Assembly: GCA_964017185.1 (NCBI GenBank)
Contig: OZ024871.1
Location: forward strand, 60,129,226 to 60,193,225
Source: Rugalucina vietnamica
Lineage: Eukaryota > Mollusca > Bivalvia > Lucinida > Lucinidae
Length of the DNA stretch: 64,000 nucleotides
Direction of reading: 5' to 3'
The notes under the pieces were generated by a model. The model was not told the origin of the DNA. It was given only the letters and a program-made list of their open reading frames with translations, and did not search any database. Within the stretch, counting starts at the first letter, position 1; every line of letters begins with the position of its first letter. Below, in pieces: positions 10,401 through 24,581 of the stretch. The position numbers and the translations under genes are program-made.

Positions 10401-12888
10401 TCAATGAAAAAGACATTCTCACTACATCAAAGCATATTATCCAGTGTTGGGGTAGGGTCAAGGCACCCCGCCCCCTCTTCTGGAATCAAGTTTTAGGCAG
10501 ATTTCAAATAAATTGCCCTTCATTGGGGCTCATTTTCATATTTAGAAAGATTCTATGATGAACATTAGCCTAAATAAAGCAGTTTTCAGTGTATGTAGTT
10601 AAAATGCAAAGTAAAATGCTGAGAACTTCAAGTCATGGCAGATAAGGACCCCTGAGTGCAAATTTCTACCTTCTCTATAGGGGTGAAAGCACCATTTAAA
10701 ATCCCATAGACCTCAATACAAACATTTTGGCTAAAACAGTATGTTTCCTGTAATTTGGTGAAACTTTTATCCAGTTACTTGTTTGCATTAGGAAAAACGC
10801 ATACCTCATGTTGCATTTTAGAGCATCAGGGAGTATCGATGAGGTGCGCCATCAAAGGAGGAGATATTTGACCGAAGCGACCTGAAAAAATATTAAAATT
10901 AAAAATTCACTTGCAACCACACCTGGAATCAATAAATCACTGTAGCTAAATAATTACATTACTTTGAGCTTTATATTTAAATAATTGAAAATAATTATCA
11001 ATGTATCTATCAGCATTAGTCAATCAGAAAAGCTGAAATTTTAATACCATTTAAATTGTCCACCAAAACTTTTGCGTACACAGAAAGTGATGACGTAATG
11101 GTGCTTTCACCCCTATACTGTTTCAAATTCCCTCTAAATCAACAAAAAAGACCTCTGTTTCAATATTTGTTCTGTTCTGAGTACAAATGCCAAGTTTAGC
11201 TATCAGCCGTACACCGGTTTACCTCCAGCTCTGTGCGAAAGATTTTTCTTCGATGAGGCTCGGCCGCACAAAATGAACGAGGATTTTTACAAAATAAATG
11301 ACAAGTTACCTCCTGGCACTGGCTGTCTATGTGCTGCAGGTAGCTGTTGTGGATTCCAGGTGAACCCCCAGACTATCCAGCTACTGAAACAAACAGAAAC
11401 ATTTATTAACACAGGGTCTTGAAAATTTGATACCATATCTTTAAAGCATACCCCCAATTTTATACAAAAAATATGCCTTTTTTACCACTTTTTTGCAATC
11501 AGAAAGCTCAAAAATGCTTATAAATGCTCTTTTCTGTCCATAAGAGCAACATAGAGAGTCAATGTCACCCACTAATATCACCAACAGGGTCATAAAGATC
11601 ATTTGAACAGTATGCAGGGGACTAAAATCAATGTCGCAGGAGTCCGAGCGGCGAAATCGGACATTTTAGCCGCATCTTGTGGTTGCGCCGATTTCCAAAG
11701 CCGGGCTTTTGCAGGTTATGAAAGTCATCAGATTACTAAAACCAAGCAGGAATTCAATGAAAAAGACATTCTCACTACATCAAAGCATATTATCCAGTGT
11801 TGGGGTAGGGTCAAGGCACCCCGCCCCCTCTTCTGGAATCAAGTTTTAGGCAGATTTCAAATAAATTGCCCTTCATTGGGGCTCATTTTCATATTTAGAA
11901 AGATTCTATGATGAACATAAGCCTAAATAAAGCAGTTTTCAGTGTATGTAGTTAAAATGCAAAGTAAAATGCTGAGAACTTCAAGTCATGGCAGATAAGG
12001 ACCCCTGAGTGCAAATTTCTACCTTCTCTATAGGGGTGAAAGCACCATTTAAAATCCCATAGACCTCAATACAAACATTTTGGCTAAAACAGTATGTTTC
12101 CTGTAATTTGGTGAAACTTTTATCCAGTTACTTGTTTGCATTAGGGTGTCATACATAAGTTAAGAAGAAAAAAAGCATACCTCATGTTGCATTTTAGAGC
12201 ATCAGGGAGTATCGATGAGGTGCGCCATCAAAGGAGGAGATATTTGACCGAAGCGACCTGAAAAAATATTAAAATTAAAAATTCACTTGCAACCACACCT
12301 GGAATCAATAAATCACTGTAGCTAAATAATTACATTACTTTGAGCTTTATATTTAAATAATTGAAAATAATTATCAATGTATCTATCAGCATTAGTCAAT
12401 CAGAAAAGCTGAAATTTTAATACCATTTAAATTGTCCACCAAAACTTTTGCGTACACAGAAAGTGATGACGTAATGGTGCTTTCACCCCTATACTGTTCC
12501 AAATTCCCTCTAAATCAACAAAACAGACCTCTGTTTCAATATTTGTTCTGTTCTGAGTACAAATGCCAAGTTTAGCTATCAGCCGTACACCGGTTTACCT
12601 CCAGCTCTGTGCGAAAGATTTTTCTTCGATGAGGCTCGGCCGCACAAAATGAACGAGGATTTTTACAAAATAAATGACAAGTTACCTCCTGGCACTGGCT
12701 GTCTATGTGCTGCAGGTAGCTGTTGTGGATTCCAGGTGAACCCCCAGACTATCCAGCTACTGAAACAAACAGAAACATTTATTAACACAGGGTCTTGAAA
12801 ATTTGATACCATATCTTTAAAGCATACCCCCAATTTTATACAAAAAATATGCCTTTTTTACCACTTTTTTTGCAATCAGAAAGCTCAA

Positions 12889-14424
12889 CCAGAGGACCAA
12901 TGGTCCTGTAAACGCTCACCTGAAACCCGAGATATATACCAATAAACTTGTTTGACTAGAATGGTAATACCCATGTATATAACCCCAGGGCTTGGTCAGA
13001 GCAACCCCTGGAGTCAATTTCTTTTTGAAAACATAAAACTGCAGTCCATTTGCCAATTTACTGAAAGTTTTGCCCTTCAAATGACATTTTAACAATTTTC
13101 CCCATTCAAATGCATGGGTGGCCTAAGTTGACCTTGCCGTAAAATAGGTCAAGGTCATCAAAGGGTCACAATTTATATAACTTTGTAGAGCTCCATTGCC
13201 TGATGCTTCATACCAAGTTTCAAAATCATAGGCCTTCTGGTTCTGGAGGGAAAGATTTTTAAAGGTTTTTGCTATTTATAGCCCTGACAGCCATCTTGGT
13301 CATGTGACCATGACAATTTATATATACTTTCATTCCCACTTCCTAACAATGCTCCTAATAAAGTTTGGCTTTGATTGGCCAAGCAGTTTCAGAGAAGAAG
13401 ATCTTTGAATATCACTGTAATATGCATGTATATTGCCCCGGGGTGGGGGCTGACATACCCCTGGGGTCCAAATTTTTTCAGAATCATCAATCTTAAGTCC
13501 ATTTGCCCATTTCCTGCAAGTTTTTCCCTACAAATGACATTTTAACATTTTTCCCCATTCAAATGCATGAGCAACCTATGTTGACCTTGCCGTAAAATAG
13601 GTCAAGGTCATCCAAGGGTCATGATTTATATAAACTTTGTAGAGCTCCAGTCACTGATGCTTCACACCAAGTTTCAAAATCATTGGCCTTCTGGTTCTGA
13701 AGAAGAAGATTTTTAAAGGTTTTTTCTATTTATAGCCATGGCGGCCATCTTGGTCCTGTGACCTTGACCATATATATAAACTTTCTTTCCCCCTTCCCAA
13801 GGATGCTCCATATGAAGTTTGGCTTTGATTGGCCATGCGGTTTCAGGGGAGAAGATGTTTCATTATTATGGAAATATACATGTATATAGCCCCGGGGCAG
13901 GGGCAGACAACCCCCCAGGGGCTAAAATTTTCCATTAACATTAATCTTTTGTCCATTTGCCTATTCCCAGTAAGTTTTACCCATTAAATAGCAATCTACC
14001 ATTTTTTCCCATTCAAATGCATTGGCGACCTAAGTTGACCTTGCCGTAAAATAGGTCAAGGTCATCCTAGGGTCATGATTTATATAAACTATGATGGGCC
14101 CACGTCCCTGATGCTACATACCAAGTTTCGTGGAAATCGGCCCACTGGTTCTGGAGAAGAAGATTTTTAAAGGTTTTTGCTATTTATAGCCATGGCGGCC
14201 ATCTTGGTCATGTGACCTGGACCATTTATATAAACTTTCGTTCCCCCTTCCTAAGGATGCTCCACATGAAGTTTGGCTTTGATTGGCCAAGCGGTTTCAG
14301 AGGAGAAGATCTTTGAAATTGTGGACGACGGACGACAGAAGACGGACGACGGACGGACGACGGACGGACGCCGGAGCATGGGTATACTATAAGCTCACCT
14401 GTGAGCCTTTGGCTCAGGTGAGCT
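12889..14424 (+). mobile_element. 1,536-bp repeat element in unit 8
   Basis: Same insertion point, ends and orientation as the copy in unit 4. It therefore spread by duplication of the host unit and not by a new insertion. It has 'tatatatac' near 13320 where the unit 4 copy has 'tatatacac'. Confidence 0.85.
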
Positions 14425-17400
14425 AAAAATGCTTATAAATGCTCTTTTCTGTCCATAAGAGCAACATAGAGAGTCAATGTCACCCACTAATATCACCAAC
14501 AGGGTCATAAAGATCATTTGAACAGTATGCAAGGGACTAAAATCAATGTCGCAGGAGTCCGAGCGGCGAAATCGGACATTTTAGCCGCATCTTGTGGTTG
14601 CGCCGATTTCCAAAGCCGGGCTTTTGCAGGTTATGAAAGTCATCAGATTACTAAAACCAAGCAGGAATTCAATGAAAAAGACATTCTCACTACATCAAAG
14701 CATATTATCCAGTGTTGGGGTAGGGTCAAGGCACCCCGCCCCCTCTTCTGGAATCAAGTTTTAGGCAGATTTCAAATAAATTGCCCTTCATTGGGGCTCA
14801 TTTTCATATTTAGAAAGATTCTATGATGAACATTAGCCTAAATAAAGCAGTTTTCAGTGTATGTAGTTAAAATGCAAAGTAAAATGCTGAGAACTTCAAG
14901 TCATGGCAGATAAGGACCCCTGAGTGCAAATTTCTACCTTCTCTATAGGGGTGAAAGCACCATTTAAAATCCCATAGACCTCAATTCAAACATTTTGGCT
15001 AAAACAGTATGTTTCCTGTAATTTGGTGAAACTTTTATCCAGTTACTTGTTTGCATTAGGGTGTCATACATAAGTTAAGAAGAAAAAAAGCATACCTCAT
15101 GTTGCATTTTAGAGCATCAGGGAGTATCGATGAGGTGCGCCATCAAAGGAGGAGATATTTGACCGAAGCGACCTGAAAAAATATTAAAATTAAAAATTCA
15201 CTTGCAACCACACCTGGAATCAATAAATCACTGTAGCTAAATAATTACATTACTTTGAGCTTTATATTTAAATAATTGAAAATAATTATCAATGTATCTA
15301 TCAGCATTAGTCAATCAGAAAAGCTGAAATTTTAATACCATTTAAATTGTCCACCAAAACTTTTGCGTACACAGAAAGTGATGACGTAATGGTGCTTTCA
15401 CCCCTATACTGTTCCAAATTCCCTCTAAATCAACAAAACAGACCTCTGTTTCAATATTTGTTCTGTTCTGAGTACAAATGCCAAGTTTAGCTATCAGCCG
15501 TACACCGGTTTACCTCCAGCTCTGTGCGAAAGATTTTTCTTCGATGAGGCTCGGCCGCACAAAATGAACGAGGATTTTTACAAAATAAATGACAAGTTAC
15601 CTCCTGGCACTGGCTGTCTATGTGCTGCAGGTAGCTGTTGTGGATTCCAGGTGAACCCCCAGACTATCCAGCTACTGAAACAAACAGAAACATTTATTAA
15701 CACAGGGTCTTGAAAATTTGATACCATATCTTTAAAGCATACCCCCAATTTTATACAAAAAATATGCCTTTTTTACCACTTTTTTTGCAATCAGAAAGCT
15801 CAAAAATGCTTATAAATGCTCTTTTCTGTCCATAAGAGCAACATAGAGAGTCAATGTCACCCACTAACATCACCAACAGGGTCATAAAGATCATTTGAAC
15901 AGTATGCAGGGGACTAAAATCAATGTCGCAGGAGTCCGAGCGGCGAAATCGGACATTTTAGCCGCATCTTGTGGTTGCGCCGATTTCCAAAGCCGGGCTT
16001 TTGCAGGTTATGAAAGTCATCAGATTACTAAAACCAAGCAGGAATTCAATGAAAAAGACATTCTCACTACATCAAAGCATATTATCCAGTGTTGGGGTAG
16101 GGTCAAGGCACCCCGCCCCCTCTTCTGGAATCAAGTTTTAGGCAGATTTCAAATAAATTGCCCTTCATTGGGGCTCATTTTCATATTTAGAAAGATTCTA
16201 TGATGAACATTAGCCTAAATAAAGCAGTTTTCAGTGTATGTAGTTAAAATGCAAAGTAAAATGCTGAGAACTTCCAAGTCATGGCAGATAAGGACCCCTG
16301 AGTGCAAATTTCTACCTTCTCTATAGGGGTGAAAGCACCATTTAAAATCCCATAGACCTCAATACAAACATTTTGGCTAAAACAGTATGTTTCCTGTAAT
16401 TTGGTGAAACTTTTATCCAGTTACTTGTTTGCATTAGGGTGTCATACATAAGTTAAGAAGAAAAAAAGCATACCTCATGTTGCATTTTAGAGCATCAGGG
16501 AGTATCGATGAGGTGCGCCATCAAAGGAGGAGATATTTGACCGAAGCGACCTGAAAAAATATTAAAATTAAAAATTCACTTGCAACCACACCTGGAATCA
16601 ATAAATCACTGTAGCTAAATAATTACATTACTTTGAGCTTTATATTTAAATAATTGAAAATAATTATCAATGTATCTATCAGCATTAGTCAATCAGAAAA
16701 GCTGAAATTTTAATACCATTTAAATTGTCCACCAAAACTTTTGCGTACACAGAAAGTGATGACGTAATGGTGCTTTCACCCCTATACTGTTCCAAATTCC
16801 CTCTAAATCAACAAAAAAGACCTCTGTTTCAATATTTGTTCTGTTCTGAGTACAAATGCCAAGTTTAGCTATCAGCCGTACACCGGTTTACCTCCAGCTC
16901 TGTGCGAAAGATTTTTCTTCGATGAGGCTCGGCCGCACAAAATGAACGAGGATTTTTACAAAATAAATGACAAGTTACCTCCTGGCACTGGCTGTCTATG
17001 TGCTGCAGGTAGCTGTTGTGGATTCCAGGTGAACCCCCAGACTATCCAGCTACTGAAACAAACAGAAACATTTATTAACACAGGGTCTTGAAAATTTGAT
17101 ACCATATCTTTAAAGCATACCCCCAATTTTATACAAAAAATATGCCTTTTTTACCACTTTTTTTGCAATCAGAAAGCTCAAAAATGCTTATAAATGCTCT
17201 TTTCTGTCCATAAGAGCAACATAGAGAGTCAATGTCACCCACTAACATCACCAACAGGGTCATAAAGATCATTTGAACAGTATGCAGGGGACTAAAATCA
17301 ATGTCGCAGGAGTCCGAGCGGCGAAATCGGACATTTTAGCCGCATCTTGTGGTTGCGCCGATTTCCAAAGCCGGGCTTTTGCAGGTTATGAAAGTCATCA

Positions 17401-20400
17401 GATTACTAAAACCAAGCAGGAATTCAATGAAAAAGACATTCTCACTACATCAAAGCATATTATCCAGTGTTGGGGTAGGGTCAAGGCACCCCGCCCCCTC
17501 TTCTGGAATCAAGTTTTAGGCAGATTTCAAATAAATTGCCCTTCATTGGGGCTCATTTTCATATTTAGAAAGATTCTATGATGAACATTAGCCTAAATAA
17601 AGCAGTTTTCAGTGTATGTAGTTAAAATGCAAAGTAAAATGCTGAGAACTTCCAAGTCATGGCAGATAAGGACCCCTGAGTGCAAATTTCTACCTTCTCT
17701 ATAGGGGTGAAAGCACCATTTAAAATCCCATAGACCTCAATACAAACATTTTGGCTAAAACAGTATGTTTCCTGTAATTTGGTGAAACTTTTATCCAGTT
17801 ACTTGTTTGCATTAGGGTGTCATACATAAGTTAAGAAGAAAAAAAGCATACCTCATGTTGCATTTTAGAGCATCAGGGAGTATCGATGAGGTGCGCCATC
17901 AAAGGAGGAGATATTTGACCGAAGCGACCTGAAAAAATATTAAAATTAAAAATTCACTTGCAACCACACCTGGAATCAATAAATCACTGTAGCTAAATAA
18001 TTACATTACTTTGAGCTTTATATTTAAATAATTGAAAATAATTATCAATGTATCTATCAGCATTAGTCAATCAGAAAAGCTGAAATTTTAATACCATTTA
18101 AATTGTCCACCAAAACTTTTGCGTACACAGAAAGTGATGACGTAATGGTGCTTTCACCCCTATACTGTTCCAAATTCCCTCTAAATCAACAAAAAAGACC
18201 TCTGTTTCAATATTTGTTCTGTTCTGAGTACAAATGCCAAGTTTAGCTATCAGCCGTACACCGGTTTACCTCCAGCTCTGTGCGAAAGATTTTTCTTCGA
18301 TGAGGCTCGGCCGCACAAAATGAACGAGGATTTTTACAAAATAAATGACAAGTTACCTCCTGGCACTGGCTGTCTATGTGCTGCAGGTAGCTGTTGTGGA
18401 TTCCAGGTGAACCCCCAGACTATCCAGCTACTGAAACAAACAGAAACATTTATTAACACAGGGTCTTGAAAATTTGATACCATATCTTTAAAGCATACCC
18501 CCAATTTTATACAAAAAATATGCCTTTTTTACCACTTTTTTTGCAATCAGAAAGCTCAAAAATGCTTATAAATGCTCTTTTCTGTCCATAAGAGCAACAT
18601 AGAGAGTCAATGTCACCCACTAACATCACCAACAGGGTCATAAAGATCATTTGAACAGTATGCAGGGGACTAAAATCAATGTCGCAGGAGTCCGAGCGGC
18701 GAAATCGGACATTTTAGCCGCATCTTGTGGTTGCGCCGATTTCCAAAGCCGGGCTTTTGCAGGTTATGAAAGTCATCAGATTACTAAAACCAAGCAGGAA
18801 TTCAATGAAAAAGACATTCTCACTACATCAAAGCATATTATCCAGTGTTGGGGTAGGGTCAAGGCACCCCGCCCCCTCTTCTGGAATCAAGTTTTAGGCA
18901 GATTTCAAATAAATTGCCCTTCATTGGGGCTCATTTTCATATTTAGAAAGATTCTATGATGAACATTAGCCTAAATAAAGCAGTTTTCAGTGTATGTAGT
19001 TAAAATGCAAAGTAAAATGCTGAGAACTTCAAGTCATGGCAGATAAGGACCCCTGAGTGCAAATTTCTACCTTCTCTATAGGGGTGAAAGCACCATTTAA
19101 AATCCCATAGACCTCAATACAAACATTTTGGCTAAAACAGTATGTTTCCTGTAATTTGGTGAAACTTTTATCCAGTTACTTGTTTGCATTAGGGTGTCAT
19201 ACATAAGTTAAGAAGAAAAAAAGCATACCTCATGTCGCATTTTAGAGCATCAGGGAGTATCGATGAGGTGCGCCATCAAAGGAGGAGATATTTGACCGAA
19301 GCGACCTGAAAAAATATTAAAATTAAAAATTCACTTGCAACCACACCTGGAATCAATAAATCACTGTAGCTAAATAATTACATTACTTTGAGCTTTATGT
19401 TTAAATAATTGAAAATAATTATCAATGTATCTATCAGCATTAGTCAATCAGAAAAGCTGAAATTTTAATACCATTTAAATTGTCCACCAAAACTTTTGCG
19501 TACACAGAAAGTGATGACGTAATGGTGCTTTCACCCCTATACTGTTCCAAATTCCCTCTAAATCAACAAAAAAGACCTCTGTTTCAATATTTGTTCTGTT
19601 CTGAGTACAAATGCCAAGTTTAGCTATCAGCCGTACACCGGTTTACCTCCAGCTCTGTGCGAAAGATTTTTCTTCGATGAGGCTCGGCCGCACAAAATGA
19701 ACGAGGATTTTTACAAAATAAATGACAAGTTACCTCCTGGCACTGGCTGTCTATGTGCTGCAGGTAGCTGTTGTGGATTCCAGGTGAACCCCCAGACTAT
19801 CCAGCTACTGAAACAAACAGAAACATTTATTAACACAGGGTCTTGAAAATTTGATACCATATCTTTAAAGCATACCCCCAATTTTATACAAAAAATATGC
19901 CTTTTTTACCACTTTTTTTGCAATCAGAAAGCTCAAAAATGCTTATAAATGCTCTTTTCTGTCCATAAGAGCAACATAGAGAGTCAATGTCACCCACTAA
20001 TATCACCAACAGGGTCATAAAGATCATTTGAACAGTATGCAGGGGACTAAAATCAATGTCGCAGGAGTCCGAGCGGCGAAATCGGACATTTTAGCCGCAT
20101 CTTGTGGTTGCGCCGATTTCCAAAGCCGGGCTTTTGCAGGTTATGAAAGTCATCAGATTACTAAAACCAAGCAGGAATTCAATGAAAAAGACATTCTCAC
20201 TACATCAAAGCATATTATCCAGTGTTGGGGTAGGGTCAAGGCACCCCGCCCCCTCTTCTGGAATCAAGTTTTAGGCAGATTTCAAATAAATTGCCCTTCA
20301 TTGGGGCTCATTTTCATATTTAGAAAGATTCTATGATGAACATTAGCCTAAATAAAGCAGTTTTCAGTGTATGTAGTTAAAATGCAAAGTAAAATGCTGA

Positions 20401-23321
20401 GAACTTCAAGTCATGGCAGATAAGGACCCCTGAGTGCAAATTTCTACCTTCTCTATAGGGGTGAAAGCACCATTTAAAATCCCATAGACCTCAATACAAA
20501 CATTTTGGCTAAAACAGTATGTTTCCTGTAATTTGGTGAAACTTTTATCCAGTTACTTGTTTGCATTAGGGTGTCATACATAAGTTAAGAAGAAAAAAAG
20601 CATACCTCATGTTGCATTTTAGAGCATCAGGGAGTATCGATGAGGTGCGCCATCAAAGGAGGAGATATTTGACCGAAGCGACCTGAAAAAATATTAAAAT
20701 TAAAAATTCACTTGCAACCACACCTGGAATCAATAAATCACTGTAGCTAAATAATTACATTACTTTGAGCTTTATATTTAAATAATTGAAAATAATTATC
20801 AATGTATCTATCAGCATTAGTCAATCAGAAAAGCTGAAATTTTAATACCATTTAAATTGTCCACCAAAACTTTTGCGTACACAGAAAGTGATGACGTAAT
20901 GGTGCTTTCACCCCTATACTGTTCCAAATTCCCTCTAAATCAACAAAAAAGACCTCTGTTTCAATATTTGTTCTGTTCTGAGTACAAATGCCAAGTTTAG
21001 CTATCAGCCGTACACCGGTTTACCTCCAGCTCTGTGCGAAAGATTTTTCTTCGATGAGGCTCGGCCGCACAAAATGAACGAGGATTTTTACAAAATAAAT
21101 GACAAGTTACCTCCTGGCACTGGCTGTCTATGTGCTGCAGGTAGCTGTTGTGGATTCCAGGTGAACCCCCAGACTATCCAGCTACTGAAACAAACAGAAA
21201 CATTTATTAACACAGGGTCTTGAAAATTTGATACCATATCTTTAAAGCATACCCCCAATTTTATACAAAAAATATGCCTTTTTTACCACTTTTTTTGCAA
21301 TCAGAAAGCTCAAAAATGCTTATAAATGCTCTTTTCTGTCCATAAGAGCAACATAGAGAGTCAATGTCACCCACTAATATCACCAACAGGGTCATAAAGA
21401 TCATTTGAACAGTATGCAGGGGACTAAAATCAATGTCGCAGGAGTCCGAGCGGCGAAATCGGACATTTTAGCCGCATCTTGTGGTTGCGCCGATTTCCAA
21501 AGCCGGGCTTTTGCAGGTTATGAAAGTCATCAGATTACTAAAACCAAGCAGGAATTCAATGAAAAAGACATTCTCACTACATCAAAGCATATTATCCAGT
21601 GTTGGGGTAGGGTCAAGGCACCCCGCCCCCTCTTCTGGAATCAAGTTTTAGGCAGATTTCAAATAAATTGCCCTTCATTGGGGCTCATTTTCATATTTAG
21701 AAAGATTCTATGATGAACATTAGCCTAAATAAAGCAGTTTTCAGTGTATGTAGTTAAAATGCAAAGTAAAATGCTGAGAACTTCAAGTCATGGCAGATAA
21801 GGACCCCTGAGTGCAAATTTCTACCTTCTCTATAGGGGTGAAAGCACCATTTAAAATCCCATAGACCTCAATACAAACATTTTGGCTAAAACAGTATGTT
21901 TCCTGTAATTTGGTGAAACTTTTATCCAGTTACTTGTTTGCATTAGGGTGTCATACATAAGTTAAGAAGAAAAAAAGCATACCTCATGTTGCATTTTAGA
22001 GCATCAGGGAGTATCGATGAGGTGCGCCATCAAAGGAGGAGATATTTGACCGAAGCGACCTGAAAAAATATTAAAATTAAAAATTCACTTGCAACCACAC
22101 CTGGAATCAATAAATCACTGTAGCTAAATAATTACATTACTTTGAGCTTTATATTTAAATAATTGAAAATAATTATCAATGTATCTATCAGCATTAGTCA
22201 ATCAGAAAAGCTGAAATTTTAATACCATTTAAATTGTCCACCAAAACTTTTGCGTACACAGAAAGTGATGACGTAATGGTGCTTTCACCCCTATACTGTT
22301 CCAAATTCCCTCTAAATCAACAAAAAAGACCTCTGTTTCAATATTTGTTCTGTTCTGAGTACAAATGCCAAGTTTAGCTATCAGCCGTACACCGGTTTAC
22401 CTCCAGCTCTGTGCGAAAGATTTTTCTTCGATGAGGCTCGGCCGCACAAAATGAACGAGGATTTTTACAAAATAAATGACAAGTTACCTCCTGGCACTGG
22501 CTGTCTATGTGCTGCAGGTAGCTGTTGTGGATTCCAGGTGAACCCCCAGACTATCCAGCTACTGAAACAAACAGAAACATTTATTAACACAGGGTCTTGA
22601 AAATTTGATACCATATCTTTAAAGCATACCCCCAATTTTATACAAAAAATATGCCTTTTTTACCACTTTTTTGCAATCAGAGAGCTCAAAAATGCTTATA
22701 AATGCTCTTTTCTGTCCATAAGAGCAACATAGAGAGTCAATGTCACCCACTAATATCACCAACAGGGTCATAAAGATCATTTGAACAGTATGCAGGGGAC
22801 TAAAATCAATGTCGCAGGAGTCCGAGCGGCGAAATCGGACATTTTAGCCGCATCTTGTGGTTGCGCCGATTTCCAAAGCCGGGCTTTTGCAGGTTATGAA
22901 AGTCATCAGATTACTAAAACCAAGCAGGAATTCAATGAAAAAGACATTCTCACTACATCAAAGCATATTATCCAGTGTTGGGGTAGGGTCAAGGCACCCC
23001 GCCCCCTCTTCTGGAATCAAGTTTTAGGCAGATTTCAAATAAATTGCCCTTCATTGGGGCTCATTTTCATATTTAGAAAGATTCTATGATGAACATTAGC
23101 CTAAATAAAGCAGTTTTCAGTGTATGTAGTTAAAATGCAAAGTAAAATGCTGAGAACTTCAAGTCATGGCAGATAAGGACCCCTGAGTGCAAATTTCTAC
23201 CTTCTCTATAGGGGTGAAAGCACCATTTAAAATCCCATAGACCTCAATACAAACATTTTGGCTAAAACAGTATGTTTCCTGTAATTTGGTGAAACTTTTA
23301 TCCAGTTACTTGTTTGCATTA

Positions 23322-24581
23322 GGGCTATTCCAGTAAAACATAAGTACGGGGGGAAGAAGGCACTTTGAATTTTGACCCTCCACCTATAGAAGTGAATTTC
23401 ATCTTGACTGAGCCACCTACAGAACCGTTCATTTCAATAAAACACCCTCCTACAGAAGCAAAATTTAATACGGATAGAAGTAAATTAAGAGGGATTTTTT
23501 TAGGAACAGAAGTAAATTTTTGTATTGCTGTTTTACGGAACTGTATTGTGTGATTGTTGTCAAAAGTCATTAAAATAATGTTCTCACGATAATAATAAAG
23601 ATTGAATACCTATTTTTTGAAAATATATCTTCATTTTATCATCCTGATCAGCAAGCCATGTGGACAAGGAAGCTTGTTTGAATCTCATCAGCTTTCATGA
23701 TTATTGTGCCTATTTTCAACAATGGGCTAGTATATCCAATTAATTATATGTATAACGTCACTCTTAACCGTTATCATGCTGAGATTTTATTTGTTTCCAA
23801 TAACGTGTGCCACTGAGATTTAAAGAAAAAAAAAAAAATCGCTTTTTCGCCACTTTTCAGGCTTCAAAAAACACTATGTTGCATTTTCCAAAAAGCTAAT
23901 ACTTGCTTTGGGAGACCGATACAAGTCGGTATATCGCTACGTTTTGTGTCTAAACATCATTAAATTCATCAATGAGCCGCCATTTTAGCTTTCAACAGGT
24001 CTGTAATTGTGATTTCTGACCGAAATCCCGGTTCAAATGCCTTTTCTAGGCTTAAAATGCCAAAAAACAACCTCGATTGCTGACAGTTTTTTTTTGCACA
24101 CGTCACCAGCGCGAACGTGATCGAGAGCACTCTCACCATTCTCGCGAGATCAGACGATACCTCATCTTTATCTCTCGCATTTGACGCTTTGAATTGTGGG
24201 ATATAGCCGATTTTGGCTACAGACGACACACGAAGAAAGCTGGGGCATCCCGCATGAATTTCCCAGATCCCATTGGCCAACTGCGACAGGTCAGTGCGTG
24301 AAGCGCTACCTGTCAGCGACAATGCACTCTCACAGGAAAAAATCGAAGTCGGATCGGGCGAACGAAAGGTTTTTAGTCTGTTCAATTTGCTTCTATGCAT
24401 TGCATTGAATTTTACACCTTAGAACCGATTTTCAACACGAAAAATACCCCACCTCCTATAGAAGCAATTTTTCTCCAACTCCCACCACGTACAGAAGTAT
24501 TTTAACCAACAAATGACCCTACGATAGAAGTTTATTAAAGTGCCGTCTTCCCGGGGTACCTATGTTCAACTGGAATAGCCC
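23322..24581. mobile_element. Non-autonomous PIF/Harbinger-like element, unit 14
   Basis: Insertion of exactly 1,260 bp into 'gcattagg', with TTA duplicated (23319-23321 and 24582-24584). Terminal inverted repeats of about 47 bp, imperfect, begin GGGCTATTCCAGT and end ACTGGAATAGCCC. A 3-bp TTA target and G-rich termini are typical of PIF/Harbinger. No transposase is present. The interior has a 143-codon minus-strand frame (23969-24400), without a domain I recognise, overlapping a CpG-rich, promoter-like stretch. The element sits inside the MITE carried by each unit, so it is nested. Confidence 0.8.
24140..24149. promoter_or_regulatory. TCTCGCGAGA palindrome inside the PIF-like element
   Basis: Perfect TCTCGCGAGA, a known core element of CpG-rich animal promoters; also at 40665-40674. 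Nearby is AAAATGGCGGC on the minus strand (about 23977-23987), matching the YY1 consensus. The region is richer in CpG than the rest of the element. The motifs are seen; activity is inferred. Confidence 0.4.

Noticed and set aside
23969-24400. 143-codon minus-strand frame in the PIF-like element as a gene
   Set aside because: No domain recognised, no transposase motif. It overlaps CpG-rich promoter-like sequence where stop codons are rarer, and both copies are duplicates of one event.
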